A stretch of 34,101 bases of DNA from JAYOFM01 sp038117225. GTDB taxonomy: Bacteria; Pseudomonadota; Alphaproteobacteria; Rhodospirillales; Casp-alpha2. The position numbers and the translations under genes were made by a program. A model generated the notes under the pieces. That model saw nothing but the letters and a program-made list of their open reading frames with translations, made no database searches and was not told the DNA's origin. Location of the stretch: positions 1 through 34,101 of the forward strand of contig JAYOFM010000022.1 in assembly GCA_038117225.1 (NCBI GenBank), written 5' to 3'. Within the stretch, counting starts at the first letter, position 1; every line of letters begins with the position of its first letter. Below, one piece after another: positions 24,101 to 31,207 of the stretch.

Positions 24101-25029
24101 CCAGCATCCCCACCGCCCCGCTGCCGACGGGTGTGCTGCTGATGGACGGCGGCATGGGCCAGGAACTGGCGCGCCACGGGTGCGACAACGCGGCGCCGCT
24201 GTGGTCGGCCCGCGCGCTGATCGACAATCCGGACACGGTATTGCGCGTCCATCGCGACTACATCGCGGCCGGTGCCAAGTTGTTGCTGACCAACACCTAC
24301 GCGACGACGCGGATGCGCCTGTGGGAAGCCGGCATCATCGACCGCCTGAGTGAACTCAACGTCCTCGCCTGAGAGTTGGCCCGACGCGCCCGCGACGAAG
24401 CGGGGCCCGCCGGCGCCGACGTGCTGATCGCCGGTTCACTGCCGCCCATGCACGGCAGCTACAAGGCCGACATGGTGCGCCCGTTCGACGAAATCGAACC
24501 GATGTTCCGCGAGCAGGCGGCGATATTAGCGCCCCACGTGGACCTGATTATTTGCGAAACCATGTCGACCGCCGAGGAAGGCCGCGCCGGCGCCACCGGT
24601 GCATGCGCGACCGGCAAGCCGGTTTGGGTGTCCTGGACGTTGGTCGACGATGGCCGACCCCTGCTGCGAAGCGGCGAAACCATCGTCGAGGCCCACGCGG
24701 CGATCGCCGATCTGCCGGTTTCCGGCTTTCTCGCCAACTGTTCGGTGCCGGAAAGCATCACCGCCGCCTTGCCGGAACTGCTGGGCTTGAGCGACTTCCC
24801 TGTCGGCGGATACGCCAACGGCTTCAATCCGATCCCCAAGGATTGGGTATCCGGCGTAAAGGCCGGCCCCAAGAGCCTCACCGAGACCGTCGGCATCCGC
24901 GACGACGTCACCCCCGACGCCTACGCCGCCACCGCGCAATCCTGGATCGACGCCGGTGCGCGTCTCATCGGCGGTTGCTGCCACATCGGACCCGACCACA
25001 TCAGAAGACTCTCCGAAATGCTGGCTTAA
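24097..25029 (+). pseudogene. Homocysteine S-methyltransferase 2 with an in-frame TGA
   Basis: This is a tandem paralogue of the previous gene with the same layout: GVLLMDGGMGQELARHG, LTNTYATTRMRL, ICETMSTAEEGRAG, FLANCSVPES and IGGCCHIGPDHI. All three zinc cysteines are kept. Codon 92, TGA at 24370-24372, splits an otherwise intact 310-codon frame. The copy 1 position is Gly (GGA), so one G-to-T change explains it. There is no frameshift or other damage, which suggests a very recent mutation, an assembly error or recoding. Selenocysteine is unlikely because the family has Gly, not Cys, here and no convincing SECIS-like hairpin follows. A TTG at 24376 could allow a fragment, but it would lack the first part of the barrel. 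Its end overlaps the convergent oxidoreductase by TTAA. Confidence 0.82.
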
Positions 25030-26384
25030 CTCCACGGATAGGGAGAACTGGACACCGGGTGCAGATCGCCCTCGGCATAGCGGGCAAACCGGAAAGGATG
25101 GAGGATGGCCGATGGATCGCCCTCCAACCCTTGCGCCACAAGTTTGCCGATACCGATCATCTTGAAGCCGTGGTTTGAATCGGCGATCACCGTGACGTTA
25201 TCGCGGAAGGTGTCGATGACGGGGAAGCTGTCAGGCGTGAAGCAACCGAGGCCGCCCGACGGCACGTTGCGATAGCGGCCGATGGTGCCCTCGAAACGCT
25301 TTTGGCAATGGGCCAACGCCGAGCACCACATGTGCGCGAAGGTATCGTCGGAGATGAATTCCGGGCTATCGGGGCCATAGGGATCGACCGCCACCTTGTC
25401 CACCGGTGTCGTCACGTCCCACGGCATGGCACCGCCTTGAATACCATCGAAGTTAAAGTCCGGTTTATAATAGATACCCCACATGTCCTCGGTGATCAGC
25501 GAGCCGTCCACATCTGACAGTAGCGGCGCGTCCGTATCCACGTGAATCACCGGTGGCATGGCACCGTCGTTGGTCTTCTGCAGATCTGGATCGATGCCGA
25601 GCGTGCCTTCCTGCAGGCACATGTAATGCCACATGTCGACGTCGTCATGGGTCGCGCCATCGGTGCCCTTGACGCTGATGGCGTTGGGCAGGCCCAGCAT
25701 GTCCCAGAAGCTCTTGACCCAGGGTCCCGGGGTGACAATGACGCGATCACATTGGATCGTGCCGCGATCGGTTTCCACCGCTGTCACCGCGCCGGAGCCA
25801 TTGGCGGCGGTGAACCCGGTCACCGTGACGCCGGACATGATGCGCGCGCCGACGGCTTCCGCCTTGCCCGCCAGGCCATAACAAGCGGCGGTGTTGTTGG
25901 CGTAGCCGCCCCTTTTCTCGTGCAGAACGTTGGTGATGCCCTTGGCCTGCCAGTCATCAAACAGACCGCGCATGTAATCGGTGCACTGCTGTTCACCCTC
26001 GATGAAGTCGCTGTCATAGCCGATGGCGCGTTGCTGCTCGAAGATTTCGCGGCAGCCGTCACGCATGCTTTCCGGGCTGATCTGCATGTAGCCGACCGGG
26101 TGGTAGCTGAAGGCTTTCGGGTCGCTATCCCAAACGGCAACGCATTCCGCCATCAGTTCGCGCATGGCCGGTTGATAGTAGTTGTTGCGGATGACACCGC
26201 AGGCGATGCCGCTGGCGCCGGCGCCGATGGCCGTCTTATCGAGCACCAGGATTCGCGGCGACGCGGCGTCCGCATCGGCGGCGCGGCCCCTGGCCTTGAG
26301 AATTTCGCCGAGATGCCAGGCCGTCGATAGGCCGTGGACACCGGCCCCGATAATAATGGTTTCTGCACTTTTCGGGATTGCCAT
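25026..26384 (-). CDS. FAD-dependent DadA/sarcosine-oxidase-type oxidoreductase 2
   Basis: The 452-residue protein is a paralogue of the one at 18831. It has AETIIIGAGVHGLSTAWHLG, ILVLDKTAIGAGASGIACGVIRNNYYQP and a C-terminal VIADSNHGFKMIGIGKLVAQGL. The shared GASGIACG-(V/C)-(I/V)RN block and the HGFK-(M)-(I/L)GxGKLVA end mark a distinct DAO subgroup. It would oxidise an amine with FAD, releasing formaldehyde or an aldehyde if the substrate is N-methylated (inference). GGAG six bases before the ATG at 26384 supports that start over the ATG at 26399. It is divergent from the selD fusion across a 234-base spacer with two palindromes, and convergent with the methyltransferase operon. Confidence 0.88.
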   Translation of the reverse strand: MAIPKSAETIIIGAGVHGLSTAWHLGEILKARGRAADADAASPRILVLDKTAIGAGASGIACGVIRNNYYQPAMRELMAECVAVWDSDPKAFSYHPVGYMQISPESMRDGCREIFEQQRAIGYDSDFIEGEQQCTDYMRGLFDDWQAKGITNVLHEKRGGYANNTAACYGLAGKAEAVGARIMSGVTVTGFTAANGSGAVTAVETDRGTIQCDRVIVTPGPWVKSFWDMLGLPNAISVKGTDGATHDDVDMWHYMCLQEGTLGIDPDLQKTNDGAMPPVIHVDTDAPLLSDVDGSLITEDMWGIYYKPDFNFDGIQGGAMPWDVTTPVDKVAVDPYGPDSPEFISDDTFAHMWCSALAHCQKRFEGTIGRYRNVPSGGLGCFTPDSFPVIDTFRDNVTVIADSNHGFKMIGIGKLVAQGLEGDPSAILHPFRFARYAEGDLHPVSSSPYPWS

Positions 26385-26460
26385 GACCGTCTCCACCATG
26401 CGGTTATCCGTAGGCGGCCATCATGGCGATGCGACATCCAATGGCGCCGCGTTTCACGAC

Positions 26461-26502
26461 ATTCGCTAGCGAATCCGCGACGCGATGTCGCCGGCGCGAC
26501 AT
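26461..26502. promoter_or_regulatory. Two palindromes between oxidoreductase 2 and selD
   Basis: ATTCGCTAGCGAAT (26461-26474) is a perfect 14-base palindrome. ATGTCGC-CGGC-GCGACAT (26485-26502) is a dyad with seven-base arms, and a further GCGACAT lies at 26431-26437. The ATGTCGC half-site also occurs at 20261-20267 ahead of the MttB operon. The spacer therefore has the look of a shared operator region for the divergent genes. Elsewhere in it nothing else was recognised. Confidence 0.4.
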
Positions 26503-26618
26503 TTGGCATTGCCACCACGGGGGAGCATCCTGTTGACTACGGCTTGACGAAGAACCCGCCGCACCCGTGCACGCCGCTGCCTTGTGGGCTGACCGAAACA
26601 ACAAAGACCGGCCCCCCA

Positions 26619-28886
26619 ATGCAATCAGGCCAAGACGTGATCCTCAAAGACATCGTGCTGATCGGCGGCGGGCACAGCCACGTCGCCGTGCTCAAGATGT
26701 TCGGCATGAAACCGATGCCCGGCGTCCGCCTCACGGTCATCGCGCGCGACGTTCATACTCCCTATTCGGGCATGCTGCCGGGTTTTATCGCCGGCCACTA
26801 CGACTTCGACGACGCCCACGTGGATTTGCGTCCGTTGTGCCAGTTCGCCGGGTCGCGGCTCTACCACGACGAAGCGGTGCGGATCGATCTCGTCGCCAAG
26901 CAGGTGATCTGCGCCCATCGGCCGCCGGTTCCGTTCGACTTGCTGTCCATCAATATTGGCTCGCGCCCGGAAATCGACAGCGTGCCATCTGCGGCGGAAT
27001 TCGCCACGCCGGTCAAACCCATCAACCGTTTCGTCGCCCACTGGGAAAAACTGACGGCGCGGGTGATGGAACACCCCGGCCCGCACCGCATTGGTGTCGT
27101 CGGCGCCGGTGCCGCCGGGGTCGAACTGGTTCTCGCGATCCAGCATCGACTGCAACGCATGCTCGACGAACAGGGCCGCGGCGCCGAGGGCCTGGCCTTC
27201 CACCTGATCAGCAAATCGGATCGCATCATGCCCGCCTTCGGCGAAGGCGTGTCGCACAGGTTCGAAAGAGTGTTGGGTGAGCGCGGCGTGCAGGTGCATC
27301 GCGGCACCGGGGCGAGCCGGGTTGACCGCAATGAACTGGCACTCGAGGACGGCACGGTCCTGCCGCTTGAGGAGATCCTCTGGGTGACCGGTGCCAGCGC
27401 GCCAGCGTGGCTCGCCGAATCGGGACTGGCCGTCGACGACGACGGTTTCATCGCCGTCGACGCGACCTTGCGATCCACCTCGCATCCCGATGTCTTCGCC
27501 GCCGGCGATATCGCCCACGTCATCGATCATCCCCGCCCCAAGGCCGGTGTCTTCGCGGTGCGCCAGGGTAAACCGCTGGCGGAGAACCTGCGCCGCGTCG
27601 TCGTCGGTCAGGCGCCACGGCGCTTCAAGCCGCAGCGCACCATGCTGGCTCTGATCAGCACCGGTAATAAATACGCCATTGCCGCCAAGGCCGGTTGGTC
27701 GGCCGAGGGGGAATGGGTGTGGACGTGGAAGGATTGGATCGATCGGCGCTGGATGGCCAAGTACGGCGATCTACCCGACATGGCCCAGGACGCGCCGTCG
27801 ACGTTGACACCCGGCCTCGCCGACGGCGATACGTTGAAGGAAATTTCCGCCATCGCCATGCGCTGCGGCGGTTGCGGCGCCAAGGTCGGCGCCAACGTAC
27901 TGACCCAGGCGCTCAGCGATCTGCAGCCGGCATCCCGCGACGACGTGCTGATCGGCCTGCACGAACCCGACGATGCCGCCGTCGTCGAGGTGCCGCCGGG
28001 CAAGGTCATGGTGCATTCGGTGGATTATTTCCGCTCGTTCATCGATGACGCCTATGTGTTCGGTCAGGTCGCCACCAACCACAGCCTCAGCGATATCTTC
28101 GCCATGGGCGCGGAAGCGCAATCGGCGCTGGCCATTGCCACGATCCCGCACGGCATCGAAAGCAAGGTCGAGGACACGGTGCGACAATTGATGGCGGGCG
28201 CCCTTGTGGTGCTCAACGACGCCGGCTGCGCGCTGGTCGGCGGCCACACCAGCGAAGGCGCGGAGCTGGCGCTCGGCTTTTCCGTCAACGGTCTGGCCGA
28301 TCGGGACAGCATCCTGCGCAAGGGCGGCATGCAACCGGGCGACCGCCTGATACTTACTAAACCGCTCGGCACCGGCACCCTGTTCGCCGCCGATATGCAG
28401 CAGAAAGCCAAGGGCCGCTGGATCGAGGCGGCGCTTGAATCCATGGTGCAATCCAACCGTATCGCCGCGCATTGCCTCTACGGCCACGGCGCAACCGCGT
28501 GTACCGACATCACCGGGTTCGGACTGCTCGGCCACATGGTGGAGATGATCCGGCCGTCACAGGTCGACGTGGAGGTCGAACTCGATGCCCTGCCGATCAT
28601 GGACGGCGCCATGGAAACCGTTGCCCTCGGCATTCTCAGTTCCCTGCAACCGGCCAACGTGCGGCTACGCCGCGCCGTCCGCAACCTGGGCACCGCCGGT
28701 ACCCACGCGCGTTATCCGCTGGTCTTCGATCCGCAGACGTCCGGTGGATTACTGGCCAGCGTACCGGTGGATAACGCAAGCGCGTGTATCGATGCTCTGC
28801 GCGACGGCGGCTACGGCCACGCGGCGATCATCGGCACGGTGCGGCCGGAAAGCAATCATCTGGAACCGGTGACGCTAGTCACCTGA
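26619..28886 (+). CDS. selD: FAD oxidoreductase-selenophosphate synthetase fusion
   Basis: The 755-residue protein joins two enzymes. Residues 1-385 are a pyridine-nucleotide-disulfide-type FAD oxidoreductase: GGGHSHVAVLK (16-26), a second Rossmann motif GVVGAGAAGVEL (159-170) and DVFAAGDIAH (291-300). From about 405 comes selenide, water dikinase (SelD): CGGCGAKVG with Cys419 and Lys422 at the positions of catalytic Cys17 and Lys20 of the E. coli enzyme. DDAAVV and HSVDYFRSFIDDAYVFGQVATNHSLSDIFAMGA follow. SelD makes selenophosphate from selenide and ATP; the oxidoreductase half may supply selenide. Beside senB and senA it fills the SenC role. Start codons ATG 26619 or GTG 26637 are both possible; neither has a strong ribosome site. 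It abuts senB tail to tail (TGATCA). Confidence 0.92.
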   Translation: MQSGQDVILKDIVLIGGGHSHVAVLKMFGMKPMPGVRLTVIARDVHTPYSGMLPGFIAGHYDFDDAHVDLRPLCQFAGSRLYHDEAVRIDLVAKQVICAHRPPVPFDLLSINIGSRPEIDSVPSAAEFATPVKPINRFVAHWEKLTARVMEHPGPHRIGVVGAGAAGVELVLAIQHRLQRMLDEQGRGAEGLAFHLISKSDRIMPAFGEGVSHRFERVLGERGVQVHRGTGASRVDRNELALEDGTVLPLEEILWVTGASAPAWLAESGLAVDDDGFIAVDATLRSTSHPDVFAAGDIAHVIDHPRPKAGVFAVRQGKPLAENLRRVVVGQAPRRFKPQRTMLALISTGNKYAIAAKAGWSAEGEWVWTWKDWIDRRWMAKYGDLPDMAQDAPSTLTPGLADGDTLKEISAIAMRCGGCGAKVGANVLTQALSDLQPASRDDVLIGLHEPDDAAVVEVPPGKVMVHSVDYFRSFIDDAYVFGQVATNHSLSDIFAMGAEAQSALAIATIPHGIESKVEDTVRQLMAGALVVLNDAGCALVGGHTSEGAELALGFSVNGLADRDSILRKGGMQPGDRLILTKPLGTGTLFAADMQQKAKGRWIEAALESMVQSNRIAAHCLYGHGATACTDITGFGLLGHMVEMIRPSQVDVEVELDALPIMDGAMETVALGILSSLQPANVRLRRAVRNLGTAGTHARYPLVFDPQTSGGLLASVPVDNASACIDALRDGGYGHAAIIGTVRPESNHLEPVTLVT

Positions 28887-29846
28887 TCAGCTTCGGGTGA
28901 CGCCGCGGATGACCTTATACCAGCCATCGGCCTCGCGCGCCGGCGTGAACGTGGGTTTCAGCACCCGGCATTGGCGCTCCAACGCGGTGATATATTTCGG
29001 TTCGGTTTCGGCACGGCTCAGCAGCGCGGCCAGCGCCTGTTCGTCGCGCACGGGATAATAGCCCGCGTAATCGCGCCCCAGCAGTCCGACATTGCCGGCG
29101 ATATCTGAAGCGATGATCGGCACGCCGGCGGCGACCGCTTCCGACACCACGTTGGCGCCGCCTTCCTGGTTGGAACTGATGACCATCAATCGCGTCGTGC
29201 GGAATTCCCGACGCACGCGCCAGCCCGGCACCTCGCCCTTCCAGATATAACGCGGGTTCGCGGCCATTTCCTCGCGCGCCCGCCGCGCCCAATCGTCTGC
29301 ATGGGCCTTGCCGAGATGAATGACGCGGATGCGCGAGGTTTCCGGCAACAGGCGGGCCGCCAGCGCGGTCCGGTACGGGTCCTTCTCCTCGCGCAGATGG
29401 CCGACGACGCAGATGTCGAAGTACCGTTTCGAGGGCGCTCGCGGCCACGGCAGCGGTGTCGCAGATTGACGGATCACATGCAGCTTTGGCCGCAGGCGTT
29501 TCGGCAGGGCTTCGCCGATCAGATCATGCAGGCAGACGAGCGCATCGGCGCGGTCCATGGAGCGCAGGGTGGTTTCCGGTTCCGTCTTCAGGAAGGTATT
29601 GACGTCGGTCCCGCCGAGGGCGACGACCAGCGGCCCGGTTGGATAGCGCGTCCGATAGCGGTCGATGGCGTCGGCGCTGCGCCAGGCATGCAGCGCGATC
29701 ATCAGATCGGCGGGCTGGTCCGCGTAATCGACATCGATGTGAACCCGGTGGCCCTGGTCGCGCAAAAAACGCGCCCAGCGGAGGGCCGACGTACGATTGC
29801 CGTTCTTCGAGTGTTTCTTCGCCGGCGTGATAAGGCTAATTTTCAT
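28887..29846 (-). CDS. senB: Selenosugar synthase SenB (GT4-like glycosyltransferase)
   Basis: The 319-residue protein has the TIGR04348/SenB form: MKISLITPAKKHSKNGNRTSALRWARFLRDQGH, LMIALHAWRSADAIDRYRTRYP and PLVVALGGTDVNTFL in the N-terminal half. A GT4-type C-terminal half carries the donor-binding E-x7-E segment EGGANVVSEAVAAGVPIIASD. SenB is reported to join selenophosphate to a UDP-sugar (UDP-GlcNAc) to give a selenosugar for selenoneine synthesis. Unlike a simple sen operon, this gene points away from senA and meets selD end to end. Only 35 bases separate its ATG from that of senA, with no clear ribosome site. Assignment is strong because SelD and SenA homologues flank it. Confidence 0.9.
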   Translation of the reverse strand: MKISLITPAKKHSKNGNRTSALRWARFLRDQGHRVHIDVDYADQPADLMIALHAWRSADAIDRYRTRYPTGPLVVALGGTDVNTFLKTEPETTLRSMDRADALVCLHDLIGEALPKRLRPKLHVIRQSATPLPWPRAPSKRYFDICVVGHLREEKDPYRTALAARLLPETSRIRVIHLGKAHADDWARRAREEMAANPRYIWKGEVPGWRVRREFRTTRLMVISSNQEGGANVVSEAVAAGVPIIASDIAGNVGLLGRDYAGYYPVRDEQALAALLSRAETEPKYITALERQCRVLKPTFTPAREADGWYKVIRGVTRS

Positions 29847-29881
29847 GATCGATGTTCGCAGCGCCTTCGCGGAGACTATCC

Positions 29882-31207
29882 ATGACCGCTCCCGTCAGTA
29901 CCGCACAATTGGTCCGCATGATGCAAGATGCCCGGGCGCGCACGCTCGAACTGGTCAGCGACCTGGACGCCGAACAGCTGATCGGGCCGAAGCTGCCGAC
30001 GGTCAATCCGCTGCGCTGGGAAATCGGCCATGCCGCCTATTTCTACGAATATTTCATTCTCCGCCAGCTCTACGGCCGTGATAGCATTCTCGGTGATCGC
30101 GCCGACGCACTGTACGATTCCATCGGCATCGCCCATGACGACCGCTGGGATCTGCCGTTGCTGACCCTGGACGAGGTCAAGGGCTACATGCGGGGCGTGC
30201 TCGACGCCGTGGTCGATCGCCTTGAGGGCCCGGCGGAAGACATCCTGGCCAGCGAGCAGGATAGTTTCATCTACCAGTTCGGCGTCTTTCACGAGGATAT
30301 GCACACGGAAGCCTTTCTGTGGGGGCGCCAGACCCTAGCCTACCCGACGCCGACACTAGCCATCGCCGCCGATGTCAGCGCCGAACGCAACGCCGGCCCG
30401 TATCCCGGCTTCGTCGATATTCCAGGCGGTGATTTCGTCATCGGTGCGGAACCCGAGGCGCCCTTCCTGTTCGACAATGAAAAATGGGCCCACCCGGTGC
30501 GCGTCGAGCCATACAGCATCGCCAGGGCGCCGGTCACCAACGCCGAGTTCGCCGCTTTCGTCGGTGACGGTGGCTATGCGCGCGACGACCATTGGTCTGC
30601 GGACGGCGGCGCCTGGCGCGACGCCAATGGCGTGCGACACCCTGGCTACTGGGTCGCCGATGGACCGGGGAATTGGTTGATGAAGCGGTTCGATCAGGTA
30701 TTGCCCCTGGCGCCGCACGAGCCCGTGATTCACGTCACCTGGCATGAGGCCGAGGCCTACTGCCGCTGGGCCGGCGTGCGCCTGCCGACTGAGCTCGAAT
30801 GGGAGGTGGCGGCGATGGGCGAGCCCGCCGGCGATGGCTCTCTCGCGGCGGCCAAGCGGCGCTATCCGTGGGGCGATATGCCGCCCGACCCACAGCGCGC
30901 CAATCTCGACGGCCGTGCCCTGGGGCCGGTCGATGTCGCCGCGCATGGCGCCGGCGACAGCGCCTTCGGATGCCGCCAGATGTTGGGTAACGTTTGGGAA
31001 TGGACGGCGGATACATTCCAGCCGTTCCCGGGCTTTTCCGCCGACTCCTATAAGGAATATTCGGCCGATCTGTTCGGCACCACCAAGGTGCTGCGCGGCG
31101 GCGCCTGGACGACGCGAAGCCGCATGATGCACGCGGGCTATCGCAATTTCTTCGAACCCGACCGTTGGAATATTTTCAGCGGATTCCGGGTCTGCCGGCA
31201 GATTTAG
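29882..31207 (+). CDS. senA: Selenoneine synthase SenA (EgtB-like)
   Basis: The 441-residue protein has an N-terminal DinB-like domain (about 1-165) and a C-terminal FGE-sulfatase (formylglycine-generating-enzyme-type) domain from about 175. Iron-ligand candidates are His50 in RWEIGHAAYF and His137/His141 in FGVFHEDMH, the EgtB pattern. C-terminal hallmarks are MLGNVWEWTADTF and KVLRGGAWTTRSRMMHAGYRNFF. EgtB/SenA are non-haem iron enzymes that form a C-S or C-Se bond to hercynine. The partners SenB and SelD identify this as SenA rather than EgtB. GGAG seven bases before the ATG at 29882 supports that start. No hercynine-forming EgtD is in the window. The stop overlaps the convergent ABC gene by TTAG. 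Confidence 0.9.
   Translation: MTAPVSTAQLVRMMQDARARTLELVSDLDAEQLIGPKLPTVNPLRWEIGHAAYFYEYFILRQLYGRDSILGDRADALYDSIGIAHDDRWDLPLLTLDEVKGYMRGVLDAVVDRLEGPAEDILASEQDSFIYQFGVFHEDMHTEAFLWGRQTLAYPTPTLAIAADVSAERNAGPYPGFVDIPGGDFVIGAEPEAPFLFDNEKWAHPVRVEPYSIARAPVTNAEFAAFVGDGGYARDDHWSADGGAWRDANGVRHPGYWVADGPGNWLMKRFDQVLPLAPHEPVIHVTWHEAEAYCRWAGVRLPTELEWEVAAMGEPAGDGSLAAAKRRYPWGDMPPDPQRANLDGRALGPVDVAAHGAGDSAFGCRQMLGNVWEWTADTFQPFPGFSADSYKEYSADLFGTTKVLRGGAWTTRSRMMHAGYRNFFEPDRWNIFSGFRVCRQI

Noticed and set aside
24370..24420. Selenocysteine insertion element after the in-frame TGA
   Set aside because: A small CCCGC/GCGGG hairpin follows the TGA, but the loop lacks the usual bacterial SECIS features and the family position is Gly rather than Cys.
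24376..25029. Independent gene starting at TTG after the TGA
   Set aside because: It would lack the first barrel strands and has no ribosome site; it is the rest of the interrupted methyltransferase.
29882..31207. Plain ergothioneine enzyme EgtB
   Set aside because: Possible on domain grounds alone, but the adjoining SenB-type glycosyltransferase and SelD make selenoneine synthase the better call.
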